A program made the position numbers and the translations under genes. The notes beneath the pieces were generated by a model. The model had not been told where the DNA came from. It made no database searches and was given only the letters and a program-made list of their open reading frames with translations. From Verrucomicrobiota bacterium (GTDB taxonomy: Bacteria > Verrucomicrobiota > Verrucomicrobiia > Limisphaerales > UBA9464), in contig CANGKZ010000001.1 in the NCBI GenBank assembly GCA_947454705.1, forward strand, positions 1-64,000: 64,000 bases of DNA, read 5' to 3'. Each line of letters begins with the position of its first letter. Within the stretch, counting starts at the first letter, position 1. This document shows, piece by piece, positions 8,265 through 17,825 of this stretch.

Positions 8265-8387
8265 CGGCGGACTTGTTGTGGGTACCGCCTATTTGAACCC
8301 AACCGGCACTTAATGGCAGCCGGCCTCCAACCGGACCGAGCCTTACGACTCGACCTAGCAAAACTTCCAGTAAAGTTCTCCGGTCCA

Positions 8388-8418
8388 GGCGGGGGTGGGT
8401 TGTTAGCCACCTCCCGCC
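8388..8418 (-). terminator. Strong GC hairpin after flagellin 2
   Basis: GGCGGGGGTGG (8388-8398) pairs with CCACCTCCCGCC (8407-8418), leaving one bulged base and an eight-base loop, 21 bases past the stop of flagellin 2. There is no T-run after it on the minus strand. It may attenuate or stabilise the transcript rather than act as a classical terminator. Confidence 0.5.
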
Positions 8419-8438
8419 CCGGGAGAACCGCCCTTTTC

Positions 8439-9254
8439 TTAGCCCAAGAGCTTGAGGGCCGCCTGCGGCAGCGAATTGGCCTGCGCCAACATCGCGGTGC
8501 CGGACTGAACCAAAATGTTGTACCGGGCGTACTGCGTGCTTTCGACCGCCACGTCCACATCCTTGATGCGGCTGTTGGCAGAGGAGAGGTTGTCCTTGAG
8601 GACGCCCATCTGCGAGCTGTAGGCCTGCAGAACCGAGACATTCGCACCCACCGTCGCGCGGTCGGTGGCGAGCTGTGTGATGGCCGCCTTGATGTTGGTC
8701 AGGGCCGTGTTGGCGTGGGCCGTGGTGTCAATCGATGAACCCGTGGCCGCCGTGTAGGTCGAGGAACCGAGGTCGGTGCCCGCGAGGGTGACCGTGTGCT
8801 GCTCGCCGTCGGTGGTGACCGCCAGGCTCGAGCTGCTGAACAGGCTGACACCGTTGAAGTCCTTCGTTCCCAGATCCGAGACGTAGGACGCCAGTTTCTG
8901 GAATTCGGTGTTGTACAGACCGCGATCGCTGTCGGTCTTGGTGACGTCCTGAGCGAGGACCGAGAGCTCGGACATGCGATCCAGGGCTTTCGCCACCTTG
9001 GTGAGGAAGCCGTCCTGGGTCTGACTGAACGAGACCGCATTGGTCAGGTTCGTATTGGCCGCGGTGACGCGGTTGATCTGTGCATCGAATCGGAACGAAA
9101 CCGCCGTTCCCGCCGCATCATCCTCCGGCGAGCTCAGTCGGGATCCCGACGAGAGCCGGGAAAGCGACTTGGCCAACATTGCTGACGATTCGTTAAGCAA
9201 GCGGGCTCCCGCCTGCGCCGAGATGTTCGTGTTTACAACCATAACTCCATCCAT
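8439..9254 (-). CDS. Flagellin (copy 2)
   Basis: 271 residues from the ATG at 9254, chosen because GGAGG lies six bases upstream. An ATG 12 bases further in (9242) would give the standard MVVNTNISAQAG start but has poor spacing. The frame also opens at 9299 without support. N-terminal (LNESSAMLAKSLSRLSSGS) and C-terminal (YSSQMGVLKDNLSSANSRI, ending NSLPQAALKLLG) flagellin domains are intact with a short middle. It shares nearly the whole backbone with copy 1, differing mostly in the central 120-190 region. It is the first gene of the filament block and may be the major filament subunit or one of two mixed subunits (inference). Confidence 0.94.
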   Translation of the reverse strand: MDGVMVVNTNISAQAGARLLNESSAMLAKSLSRLSSGSRLSSPEDDAAGTAVSFRFDAQINRVTAANTNLTNAVSFSQTQDGFLTKVAKALDRMSELSVLAQDVTKTDSDRGLYNTEFQKLASYVSDLGTKDFNGVSLFSSSSLAVTTDGEQHTVTLAGTDLGSSTYTAATGSSIDTTAHANTALTNIKAAITQLATDRATVGANVSVLQAYSSQMGVLKDNLSSANSRIKDVDVAVESTQYARYNILVQSGTAMLAQANSLPQAALKLLG

Positions 9255-9448
9255 GAGTTGCCTCCGGTTATCGGAAGCGTCTATTTGCGCAGCGTCCATG
9301 CTGCGGGTGGGGCATTTTCATCGGGCGCCTCACCGTTTTCCCGAACCGGCTTTTCTCCCAGACCGCCGGTGGTCCGTGTCTCACGACACTTGATGTATCG
9401 GCCGCTTTCCCACGATCTTGAGGAAGAATCTTTACCCCGCTCCATTCG

Positions 9449-10687
9449 ATGCCTTTTCGCACCTCCGTCCTCCGCCCCCTGGTCGCCGCAGCCTTGTGCT
9501 CCTTCAGCGCCCTGCAGGCGCGCGAAGCAGCCGATGAACTCGCGGGATTCTCCCGTGAACGACTGAAACGAATCGACCACTTCGTCGAACAGCTCGTCTC
9601 CGCACGCCAGTATTCCGGTCTCGTCGTGGAAGTGACCCGCGAAGGCCGCCCCGTCTATTCCAGGGCCGTCGGCACCTCGAACGACTCCGGCCGCCCCCTG
9701 CGCGAGGACGACGTATTCGCCATCGCCTCGCTTTCCAAGATCGTCACCACCGTCGCCACCCTGATGCTGGTCGAGGAGGACCGCATCGGAATCAACCAGC
9801 CGGTCTCGGACTTCATCCCCGGCTTCGCCCAAACCCAGGTGGTCACCAACGCACCCGACGGCTCCGTGCACCTCCAACCCCTGGCACGCCCGATCACGAT
9901 CCGACACCTGCTCACCCACACCTCGGGAATCGTCTCCTTCGACGCCCCGCAGGGCAGCACCGTCCAGGGCGTTGCGGCTCGCTCCGGCGGATCCTTCCCC
10001 ACCCTTGCCGAGGCGGCCGACTACCTCACCCACGTCCCGCTCAAACACCAGCCTGGCGAGGCCTGGACCTACGGCGTATCCACCGACGTCCTCGGCCGCG
10101 TCATCGAAGTCGCCTCGGGAATGCCCTTCGATCAATTCCTCACCCAACGCATCTTCCAGCCTCTCGGGATGAACGACACCGGATTCGCCGTATCAGAATT
10201 GAAACAGTCTCGTCAGGTGGATCGGGATGAACGCCAGGCCGACGGGACCCTGAAGCGAATTCCCTCCCGGCCACGCGGCGGACCCTGGCCCTCCGGGGCG
10301 GGTGGGCTGTTCTCGACTCCGAAGGATTACCTCAAAATCGGGCACCTGCTCTTGAACGGCGGCCAGGTGGAAGGCGTTCGGCTGCTCTCTCCGCGGACGG
10401 TGGAACTGATGCGCCTGGATCAACTCCACGGCCTGTCCAAACCGACGAAGATCTATCCGGTGTCCGACGGCTTCGGCCTCGGCGTGGAAATCCGAACCGA
10501 TGTCGCCCGCGCCGGCTGGCTTGGATCCGAAGGCACCTTTGGCTGGAACGGGGCCTCCACCTGCTACTGCGCCATCGATCCCAAGGAGAAACTGGTGATG
10601 ATGATCTGGGCGCAACACACGCCCAACGCCGAATTCAGCCTCTACGAACGCTTCAACACCCTCGTGTATCAGGCGCAGGTCCGTTGA
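9449..10687 (+). CDS. Secreted serine hydrolase, beta-lactamase class C / PBP4* family
   Basis: 412 residues with a signal peptide (VLRPLVAAALCSFSALQA, cleavage near residue 24). The catalytic SxxK motif is S94-L-S-K97 in FAIASLSKIVTTVATL. The second motif is likely the Tyr in WTYGVSTDVLG. A conserved HLLTHTSGI and a late G-rich region (FGWNGAST) are typical of the family. Members are periplasmic esterases or peptidases acting on beta-lactams, D-amino peptides or esters; the substrate cannot be told from sequence. It stands alone, divergent from the flagellins, and ends in a hairpin that includes its stop codon. Confidence 0.88.
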   Translation: MPFRTSVLRPLVAAALCSFSALQAREAADELAGFSRERLKRIDHFVEQLVSARQYSGLVVEVTREGRPVYSRAVGTSNDSGRPLREDDVFAIASLSKIVTTVATLMLVEEDRIGINQPVSDFIPGFAQTQVVTNAPDGSVHLQPLARPITIRHLLTHTSGIVSFDAPQGSTVQGVAARSGGSFPTLAEAADYLTHVPLKHQPGEAWTYGVSTDVLGRVIEVASGMPFDQFLTQRIFQPLGMNDTGFAVSELKQSRQVDRDERQADGTLKRIPSRPRGGPWPSGAGGLFSTPKDYLKIGHLLLNGGQVEGVRLLSPRTVELMRLDQLHGLSKPTKIYPVSDGFGLGVEIRTDVARAGWLGSEGTFGWNGASTCYCAIDPKEKLVMMIWAQHTPNAEFSLYERFNTLVYQAQVR

Positions 10688-10700
10688 GCGGACCTGCGCC
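10672..10700. terminator. Hairpin spanning the serine hydrolase stop codon
   Basis: GGCGCAGGTCCG (10672-10683), loop TTGAG, CGGACCTGCGCC (10689-10700): a perfect 12-bp stem. The TGA stop (10685-10687) sits in the loop. There is no long T-run, but it lies between convergent genes and reads equally well from both sides. Confidence 0.6.
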
Positions 10701-10743
10701 CTTCCCTGTTGACGGAGCCTACCTGCAACTCAGTCAAACCTCC

Positions 10744-10765
10744 CAACACGCCTCAGAGCGTGTTG
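10744..10765 (-). terminator. Hairpin spanning the di-haem protein stop codon
   Basis: CAACACGC (10744-10751), loop of six, GCGTGTTG (10758-10765): a perfect 8-bp stem that contains the minus-strand stop codon (10753-10755) in its loop. No T-run follows. Confidence 0.45.
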
Positions 10766-12015
10766 AGAAACTCTGCCAGCTGACGGCGTTGCGACGGGGT
10801 CAGCCGCAAGTAGCGATCCCGCGACGCACGCCCTTCGCCCTCGTGGGCGACGATGGCCTGCTCCATCGTCGCCGCCCGGCCGTCGTGAAGGTAGGGCGCG
10901 CTGGCCCTCAATCCCCACAGCGGCGCCGTGCGCATCTCCGTCGGACCCGCCGCAGCCTGCACGATGCCATCGCCGAGCGATCCCATGTCGTGAAGCAACA
11001 GATCCGAGTACAACCACACCGGCTTCTGATTCAGGGCCTGAATCGATGACGGCCCTGTGGTGAGCACCGGCGTGTGGCACACCGCGCAACCCACCTGCTG
11101 GAAGAGCACCTCACCCTGACGCGCCGAAGGATTCATCTGAAGCATCGGGGGCGCGGCGAGGAAGCGCATGAAATCAGCCACCACATCGATGTCCCCCTTG
11201 CCCGTGACGGGATCCACCTCGTCCTCCGGATCCGCCACCTTGTCGAATCGGGCCAGCAGGGCCTCGTTGCCATTCGGTGCATTCTCATGCGGGAAGAACC
11301 GGCTCGTGACCCCCATTTCGTTCAGGTAGGCATCGCCTGCAAACGCCAGCAACGTCGCCTGCTGCGCCTTCCAGCCGAAACGCCCCACCCGCTTCTGTCC
11401 GGTGGTCACATCCACCACCTCCGCGGCGCGCCCTCGAACTCCGTCCGGCTTGGGCCGCACCGCGCTTTGACGCAACACCGCATCGGGAATGGCCTCCATC
11501 AGCCCCATTCCGTAGAGCGGAGTGGATTCCCGCCGGATCACGACATTCGCCTGCTGAGGCACCCTCTCCTGCACCGCTCTGTCGATGGCCATCGCCTGCA
11601 GCAGCGAGCCTCCGAGCGATTCCAGGGGGTCAAAGACGCCTGTCGCGGTGCTGCCGAACCGGGTGACGCGACGATCGCTGGCCCCACCCGGAGTTGGGGC
11701 CGAGTGACACGCCACGCAGGATACGTCGTTGAAGATCGGACCGAGACCACCCTCGACCGTTTCCGCGCGGAGGAACTCTTCCAGGCCGACACGGAAGTCC
11801 GCGAACTGCACCCGGTTGAGCCCGGGCAGCGGAACGCCGAACCCCTGGGATCCCATGGGGGCGGCCTGGAGTTGCGGCCCCTGATTGCGAACCGCGGGTC
11901 GCATGCCTGGGGCCTGGGGTGGAGGTGAATTCTGAGCGATGGACTCAAACGCTGCCGTTCCCAGCGCCACACCCATCAGCGCGGGAAGAAGGACTCCGAC
12001 TTGCGTGGTTTTCAT
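10753..12015 (-). CDS. Secreted di-haem oxidoreductase, DUF1111 family
   Basis: 420 residues from the ATG at 12015, which has AAGGGA upstream; the frame is open to 12066. A signal peptide (about 1-28) is followed by two haem-binding sites: C100-V-A-C103-H104 and C310-A-V-C313-H314. The linking region carries FGWKAQQATLLAFAGDAY and FFPHENAP, typical of the DUF1111 'di-haem oxidoreductase' family related to MauG/cytochrome c peroxidases. It should be periplasmic and handle electrons or peroxide; the substrate is unknown. No partner gene is adjacent. It converges on the serine hydrolase. Confidence 0.88.
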   Translation of the reverse strand: MKTTQVGVLLPALMGVALGTAAFESIAQNSPPPQAPGMRPAVRNQGPQLQAAPMGSQGFGVPLPGLNRVQFADFRVGLEEFLRAETVEGGLGPIFNDVSCVACHSAPTPGGASDRRVTRFGSTATGVFDPLESLGGSLLQAMAIDRAVQERVPQQANVVIRRESTPLYGMGLMEAIPDAVLRQSAVRPKPDGVRGRAAEVVDVTTGQKRVGRFGWKAQQATLLAFAGDAYLNEMGVTSRFFPHENAPNGNEALLARFDKVADPEDEVDPVTGKGDIDVVADFMRFLAAPPMLQMNPSARQGEVLFQQVGCAVCHTPVLTTGPSSIQALNQKPVWLYSDLLLHDMGSLGDGIVQAAAGPTEMRTAPLWGLRASAPYLHDGRAATMEQAIVAHEGEGRASRDRYLRLTPSQRRQLAEFLNTL

Positions 12016-12221
12016 GACGATTCCCTTTCGAACGTCGGAAGGAATTCCCGTCCGACTGGGAATCACCCTGCCCGGGAAACGTGAAGAGAGTTTGTCGCCC
12101 CACCCGGCAAATCGTTAAGGATCGGTAAAAGAACCACCCATTTCTCTGAACCATTCCAATTGGTGTCAGGCCCCGGCATTTCAAAGCCGGGAAGATCCCA
12201 TCACGAGCGGACTCCTGTCTT

Positions 12222-13442
12222 GTGCAACCGCTTTCACCTGCAACTATCGCCGGGCACGTGAACAAAAGGGACCCAGTTCTTGACGCCGTCCGAGGAATCT
12301 CAGCGCTCCTCGTGATGCTTGGTCATCTGCGGGCGTTCCTGTTTGTGGAGTTTTCTTCTCTGACACATCCCTCCCCCCTGGACCGTTTTTTTTACTTCGT
12401 CACGGGGTTCGGGCATCAAGCGGTCATCGTTTTTTTTGTCCTGTCTGGATACTTCGTTGGAGGTTCCGTATTGAATGCGTTTCGACAGAACCGGTTCAGT
12501 TGGAACACCTACGCAACAAGCCGGCTTTCAAGACTTTGGTCGGTCTTGATTCCCGCATTGGTCTGGACCTGGCTCCTCGATCGCATGGGACAGCGGTTGA
12601 ACAGTGATGCCTACCTGGGCTTTCTTCGGGATCATTTTCACTCCGGCCCTTCGGTCGAACATCCCCTGAGCCTTTCCCCCGCCACATTCGTATCAAACCT
12701 CCTTTTTCTTCAGGGAATTACGTCGCCCGAATTCGGAACCAACGGCCCACTATGGAGCCTTACGAATGAATTCTGGTACTATGTTCTATTCCCCCTTGGG
12801 CTTCATGCCTCCGGCCTAATCTTCCGAAAACCACAAGGTTCTCTCTCAAAAAAAGGAGCGCTCACCCAACTGGCGATTTTCGGCATTCTGGTTTGGGTTC
12901 TTCCAGCCGGGCTGACGCAGGCTGGTTTCGTCTGGCTCTTGGGTGCCGCGGTCTGGTGGCTCTCGAATCCGGGCCCTTCGAGCCCTCTTTACCTGGTTGT
13001 TCACCGATTCAACCAATCATGGATCGCCAGGGGGTTCTTTCTCGTCGCCCTCGCCGTTGTTTTGACGGGCGCTCGGTTCGGCAAACCCTGGGGAGGGGAC
13101 TTTGCCTTGGGGGTCGTTTTTGCCCTCTGCATGCTTTCGTGGAATGGTGCGAGCCTAAAGACCCTCTGGCTGCGGGAGCTCTTTAAGTGGATTTCCGAGA
13201 TCTCCTATTCCCTCTACCTGTTTCACTTTCCCTTTCTGTTCTTCATCTGCGCAGGGATGCTGGGTGGATCTCAATGGCACCCGGGCTTGAACGCCTACCT
13301 GATCTTTACCGGTTTGGCACTGCTCACTCTCGTGATCGGAATTCTCGCCTGGCTGCTTTTCGAACGGCACACCCCTGCGGCACGCCGCCTAATCGAACGC
13401 ATCCTGAACCGCGGCATCGCGGAGAAGCGAACCGGTCCCTAG
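12222..13442 (+). CDS. Membrane acyltransferase, acyltransferase-3 (OafA/OpgC-like) family
   Basis: 406 residues with a GTG start (12222; a second GTG at 12258 gives a shorter version). The opening, LDAVRGISALLVMLGHL, contains the family's R and catalytic-type His. VFFVLSGYFVGG and a series of about ten hydrophobic segments follow, ending in LLFERHTP. Members O-acylate sugars of surface or periplasmic glycans. G+C is visibly lower than in the flanking genes. Its stop codon shares the bases CTAG (13439-13442) with the stop of the convergent symporter gene. Confidence 0.88.
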   Translation: MQPLSPATIAGHVNKRDPVLDAVRGISALLVMLGHLRAFLFVEFSSLTHPSPLDRFFYFVTGFGHQAVIVFFVLSGYFVGGSVLNAFRQNRFSWNTYATSRLSRLWSVLIPALVWTWLLDRMGQRLNSDAYLGFLRDHFHSGPSVEHPLSLSPATFVSNLLFLQGITSPEFGTNGPLWSLTNEFWYYVLFPLGLHASGLIFRKPQGSLSKKGALTQLAIFGILVWVLPAGLTQAGFVWLLGAAVWWLSNPGPSSPLYLVVHRFNQSWIARGFFLVALAVVLTGARFGKPWGGDFALGVVFALCMLSWNGASLKTLWLRELFKWISEISYSLYLFHFPFLFFICAGMLGGSQWHPGLNAYLIFTGLALLTLVIGILAWLLFERHTPAARRLIERILNRGIAEKRTGP

Positions 13443-14689
13443 TTCCGGTCGGAACGAATCCGCCGGCTCTTCTCCAGATCCAGCGCCCCTTCCCAGCGGG
13501 CAATCACCAACGTTGCCACCGCGTTGCCGATCAGATTCGTGACTGCACGGATCTCCGACATGAATCGATCCACCCCCACGAGCAGGGACAACCCGGCGAC
13601 CGGCAACGTATGGGTGGCGGACAGGGTTGCCGACAACGTGACAAACCCTCCGCCCGAAATCGCCGCGGCTCCCTTCGACGTCACCAGCAGCAACGCCAGC
13701 AGCCCCAGCTGAGAACCCAAGGTCATTGGCGTATCCGTCGCCTGACCAATGAACACCGCTGCCATGGTCAGATAGATGCAGGTCCCATCGAGGTTGAACG
13801 AATACCCCGCCGGCAATACCAGCCCCGCCACGGCGCGAGAGCATCCAAGCTCCTCCATGCGCAGCAGCAACCGGGGCAATGCCGATTCCGAGGAGGAGGT
13901 ACCCACGACCAGAAAAATCTCCTCACGCAGGAACACCAGCAATCGCAACAGCCGGAATCCGTTCATGCGAAGGATCAACCCCAGCACACCGAATACGAAC
14001 AATCCGCACGTGCCGTAAACACAAGCGAGCAATCGACCGAGGGAAAGCAGGCCCGCGATTCCGAACTTCCCCAGCGTGAAGGCCATCGCTCCGAACGCCG
14101 CCAACGGCGCGAGCCGCATCACCAGCGCGACAATTCCCATCAACGCCTCGCCCGCCAGGTGAACCAGATCCAGCACCGGCTTCGCCCGTTCGCCCATGCG
14201 GCTGAACGAGACCCCCACCAGGACCGACAGGAACAACACCGGCAGCATCTCGCCCGACGTGAACGCGCCGAAGAAGGTGTCGGGAATGATCCCGAGGATG
14301 AACTCGACCGCCGTGAGTTTCTTCGCGGCGGCCGTGTAGCCCTGCACCGCACTGGTGTCGAGGGTCTCCGGACGGGCGTGCAGGCCCGCGCCGGGTTGCA
14401 CCCAGTTCACCACCACCAGCCCGAGCACCAGGGCGAGCGACGTCACCACTTCGAAATAGATCAACGCCTTGAGCCCCACACGGCCCACCTTCTTCAAATC
14501 TCCCACGCTCCCGATCCCCGCCACCAGCGTCGCGAACAGCAGCGGCGCCGTGAGCGCCTTGATCAACTTAAGGAATCCATCCGCCAGCGGCTTCATCGCC
14601 ACGCCAAGGTCCGGACGCACATGACCCAGGATCCCTCCAAGCAGAATCGCTATCAAAACCTGACCATACAGGGAACGAAGGGAACGCAT
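13439..14689 (-). CDS. Dicarboxylate/amino acid:cation symporter (SDF/DAACS family)
   Basis: 416 residues. The pattern matches GltP/DctA: early helices (VLIAILLGGILGHVRPDLG, LIKALTAPLLFATLVAGIGS), the serine-rich hairpin region VVGTSSSESALPRLL, then PAGYSFNLDGTCIYLTMAAV, and a second hairpin GAAAISGGGFVTLSATL. These are the residues that form the substrate and cation sites in the family. It is an inner-membrane uptake system for C4-dicarboxylates or acidic/neutral amino acids driven by Na+ or H+. It forms no operon with its neighbours, which are convergent and divergent acyltransferases. Confidence 0.93.
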   Translation of the reverse strand: MRSLRSLYGQVLIAILLGGILGHVRPDLGVAMKPLADGFLKLIKALTAPLLFATLVAGIGSVGDLKKVGRVGLKALIYFEVVTSLALVLGLVVVNWVQPGAGLHARPETLDTSAVQGYTAAAKKLTAVEFILGIIPDTFFGAFTSGEMLPVLFLSVLVGVSFSRMGERAKPVLDLVHLAGEALMGIVALVMRLAPLAAFGAMAFTLGKFGIAGLLSLGRLLACVYGTCGLFVFGVLGLILRMNGFRLLRLLVFLREEIFLVVGTSSSESALPRLLLRMEELGCSRAVAGLVLPAGYSFNLDGTCIYLTMAAVFIGQATDTPMTLGSQLGLLALLLVTSKGAAAISGGGFVTLSATLSATHTLPVAGLSLLVGVDRFMSEIRAVTNLIGNAVATLVIARWEGALDLEKSRRIRSDRN

Positions 14690-14954
14690 GATGGGATCAA
14701 AGGGAATTCGCTGCAGGCTAGACGGACCTACCGGGTGAACAAGGCCAAGTTACTCACGCTACCTTCGGGAGTCGCCCCATAGGTCAGTCACGAAACCGCC
14801 TCAAAAAGGATAACCTCCTGCAACGCCAGGACCCACGACGAACTCCGAGGCTTGACCAATTCAGCGATCCCACGTCTTTATCGCATCGGCAGGTGTATGA
14901 TGACAAACCGCCGACCGACGCGCCCTCGCACCGCCCTTCAAAGATTCACCCCAG

Positions 14955-16064
14955 ATGCAGCTGTCCCAGCTAACCTCACTCCGCTTCTTTGCCGCCATGT
15001 CAGTGCTTTTGTTTCACTTGCATAAGCCTTTCCTGCGACACTGTCCTTCCTGGCTTTCGGGATTTCTATTGAGCGGTTACGCGGCCGTGTCGTTTTTCTT
15101 CATCCTTTCCGGGTTTATTCTCACTTATGTTTATAGCAGTCCAGAAAAGGCTGATCCCATCGATCGCAATCCCGTGTTGTTTTGGAAATCGAGAGTTGCA
15201 CGAATCTATCCGGCATTCGCACTCGCACTACTGATCGCATTTCCGCCATTTCTTTATTCCTTCACGACTTCCCACATGATTTCCGGTGCTGATTTCAGTC
15301 TTGGCACCCTCCTTGTCCCTCTCCTTCTGCAGTCTTGGTGGATACCTGCTTCAGGACTGTGGATACTTCCGGCATGGTCTTTGTCCGTCGAGGCCGCCTT
15401 CTATTTTTTATTCCCGTTGATACGCCGGAGGCTTTTCGGAGTCTCACTAAGAACGCTGGCCTTGATGTGCGCTCTTGGATTGCTCCTTTCATCCCTGGTG
15501 AGGTTTTGGATCCGTGTTCGGTTCGCCATCGAAGGAACCCGGTGGGAATACCTTCCCGATTACTTCCCTTTATTCTTCGCGCCGACCTTCTTGTTCGGGG
15601 TGCTTATTGGACGAATGACGCTCGAACGCGTCCTTTTGCGAGTGGCTAAGGCGCCCGGAATCTTGATCCTGACCGTGACCGCCACCTTGGTCCTTCTGGC
15701 GGACCATCAATTTCTCCCAAATTGGGCCCGCCATGATCTCATCCTTGTCCCTCTGTTTAGCCTGCTGATCCTGGTCACTGCGGCTGGGTCGGGATTGGTG
15801 GTCACGATTCTCCGTAATCCAGGATTGGTCTTTCTCGGCGAGTCAAGTTATGCGCTCTACATCCTTCATCTCCCGCTATTATTTTGGTGGAAGAAGTTTT
15901 TTGGCGCTAGCGGCAGATTGGCATTGGAAACCGTTTCGGGTGCCAGCGCCTTCATCATAGCCGTGTTGTTGGCATCGAGCCTCGTTTACCTGTGGGTGGA
16001 GCGGCCGGCCCATCGCTGGCTCGTGGAGAAGTGGGTAAAACGGGTTTCAAAAACGGCTGGTTGA
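14955..16064 (+). CDS. Membrane acyltransferase, acyltransferase-3 family (second copy)
   Basis: 369 residues. The start, LTSLRFFAAMSVLLFHL, gives the family R/H pair. FFFILSGFILTYVY and RIYPAFALALL follow, with about ten membrane segments and a terminal YLWVERPAHRWL. It probably O-acetylates or acylates a sugar. It is not closely similar to the acyltransferase at 12222-13442, so it is not a recent duplicate. It is clearly less G+C rich than the symporter before it and the cytochrome/WD40 gene after it, suggesting separate acquisition. Confidence 0.9.
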   Translation: MQLSQLTSLRFFAAMSVLLFHLHKPFLRHCPSWLSGFLLSGYAAVSFFFILSGFILTYVYSSPEKADPIDRNPVLFWKSRVARIYPAFALALLIAFPPFLYSFTTSHMISGADFSLGTLLVPLLLQSWWIPASGLWILPAWSLSVEAAFYFLFPLIRRRLFGVSLRTLALMCALGLLLSSLVRFWIRVRFAIEGTRWEYLPDYFPLFFAPTFLFGVLIGRMTLERVLLRVAKAPGILILTVTATLVLLADHQFLPNWARHDLILVPLFSLLILVTAAGSGLVVTILRNPGLVFLGESSYALYILHLPLLFWWKKFFGASGRLALETVSGASAFIIAVLLASSLVYLWVERPAHRWLVEKWVKRVSKTAG

Positions 16065-16405
16065 ACTCGAATCGAGGCCCTTGAAAGGTGAAGGATCAAC
16101 TTCGGATGACCGACGAATCCCAGTTCTTCCACATCCGTTCGACGATTTAGAGACCCATTGAGTTCCCGAAGGATGCAGGGACTTTGATTCCGAAGAGCGA
16201 CGCAATGTCGGGCGAAAGACCCGGAGCTGAATTTCTGATGTCAGCAAGGGCGCCCCGCGGATTACTCAGCCCGAATCGGATTGAGCAGTTGTTCGATAGC
16301 GAGTTGGGACAGTGGCTGATTTGTGCCGATTGGAGGCGACATTTCTTTGTCGAAGGAGAAAAACCTTCGCCCGAATCCGCGGGGCGTGATTTCTTTGGCC
16401 ACCCC
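16065..16405. other. Intergenic region before the cytochrome/WD40 gene
   Basis: 341 bases. The downstream frame is open back to 16184, but the extra 74 residues precede a normal signal peptide, so I treat them as untranslated. A short inverted repeat, GAAGG/CCTTC, occurs around 16356-16374. No promoter or RNA gene was recognised. Confidence 0.4.
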
Positions 16406-17782
16406 ATGATGCGCCGCGCCGCCATGCCCTTCGCCCTCGGGCTCGTGCTTTCACTCGCCCCCTCGTTGCGCGCGGCGGAGAAGCCCGTCTCCTGGTATCG
16501 CGACGTCACCCCGATCTTCAAACGCTCCTGCAACGGCTGCCACAATCCCAACAAGCTCAAGGGCGAGGTCGACACCTCCACCTTCGCAGGTTTGTTGAAG
16601 CCCGGGAAACACGGCGCCAATTTCGTCGCGGGCGATCCCTCCAAGTCGCTGCTCATTTCTGAAATCACCGGCAAGGAACCCTCCATGCCCAAGGAAGGCG
16701 ATGCCCTCAGCGCAGCCGAAATCGCCGTGGTGACCCGCTGGATCCAGGAAGGGGCGAAGGACGACACGCCGGCCGATGCCTATTCCACCCGGCTCAAGGA
16801 ACCGCCCACCTACGGCTCGGCTCCGGTCATCACTTCGATCGCACTTTCGCCCGACGGATCGCAGCTCGCCGTGTCCGGATATCACGAGGTATTCCTCCTG
16901 AATTCGAGTGATTCCACGGTGCTGAGCCGACTCGTCGGGGAGTCACCGCGTGTGGAATCCGTCGCGTTTTCCCCCGATGGCAGACGCCTGGCGGTGGCCG
17001 GAGGCGCCCCGGCGCGCTTTGGCGAGATCCAGGTTTGGGACACCTCCACCCGGACCCAGCTCCATGCCTACCGGCTGGGCAGCGACTCCGTGTTCGGCGT
17101 GTCCTGGTCGCCCGATGGCAAACGCCTCGCGTTCGGCGGCGCCGACAAATCGGTGCGTGTAATCACGTCCGACGAGGGACGCGAGCAAATGCGCTTCGAC
17201 AACCACAGCGACTGGGTGTTCCGCACCGCGTGGCTCAACGACGGCACCCGGCTCCTATCCGGCAGCCGCGACCGCGCCATGAAGTTGATCAACACCGTCA
17301 ACGGCCAGTTCATCGACGACATCAACAAACTGCTCGAACCCGTCGTCTGCATGGCCCGTCACCCGAAGGCGGAATGGGCCGCCTACGGAGGGGCCGACGG
17401 CGGACTGCGGGTGTATCGCATCCAGGAGAACCAGGACCGCACCGCCGGCAACAACGACGTCAATCTCATCCGCGACTTCGAACGCCAGTCCGGTACCGTC
17501 CACGCCGTCGCCTTTTCGCCCGACGGAACCCTGCTCGCCGCCGGCGGCAGCGGAACCGAAGTCCGCGTGTACCGCACCCAGACCGGCGAGCGCATCGCCA
17601 CCTGTGGCGGACACAACGGCGCCGTGTTCACCCTCGCCTTTACCAAGGATGGAACACGCCTCCTCACCGCCGGATTCGAAGGGCTGGTGCGCCGATTCGA
17701 TCCAAAGAACGGCACGCTGATGGAGGTGGCGAACCCCGTTCCCTCCGACGCCATGAAGCGTCCAGCGGTAACCCAACGATAG
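16406..17782 (+). CDS. Secreted c-type cytochrome with WD40 beta-propeller
   Basis: 458 residues from the ATG at 16406. A signal peptide (MRRAAMPFALGLVLSLAPSL) is followed by a 'planctomycete cytochrome C' module with one haem site, C42-N-G-C45-H46, and the usual downstream pattern SLLISEITGKEPSMPKEG and VVTRWIQEGAKDD. From about residue 135 to the end come WD40-type repeats, each with a variant of 'VAFSPDGRRLAVAGG' and 'VRVYRTQTGE'. This fusion is typical of Planctomycetes and Verrucomicrobiota and is usually periplasmic. A redox or protein-binding role is plausible but unproven. Confidence 0.88.
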   Translation: MMRRAAMPFALGLVLSLAPSLRAAEKPVSWYRDVTPIFKRSCNGCHNPNKLKGEVDTSTFAGLLKPGKHGANFVAGDPSKSLLISEITGKEPSMPKEGDALSAAEIAVVTRWIQEGAKDDTPADAYSTRLKEPPTYGSAPVITSIALSPDGSQLAVSGYHEVFLLNSSDSTVLSRLVGESPRVESVAFSPDGRRLAVAGGAPARFGEIQVWDTSTRTQLHAYRLGSDSVFGVSWSPDGKRLAFGGADKSVRVITSDEGREQMRFDNHSDWVFRTAWLNDGTRLLSGSRDRAMKLINTVNGQFIDDINKLLEPVVCMARHPKAEWAAYGGADGGLRVYRIQENQDRTAGNNDVNLIRDFERQSGTVHAVAFSPDGTLLAAGGSGTEVRVYRTQTGERIATCGGHNGAVFTLAFTKDGTRLLTAGFEGLVRRFDPKNGTLMEVANPVPSDAMKRPAVTQR

Positions 17783-17825
17783 CCAACCCTGGGGCCGGCC
17801 GCGGCCGCTCTGCCTTCCCTCCGCC

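Noticed and set aside
9268-9275. TCCGATAA on the minus strand upstream of flagellin 2, like a sigma-28 -10 box
   Set aside because: No -35 element at the proper distance, and the predicted start would exclude the good Shine-Dalgarno sequence from the transcript.
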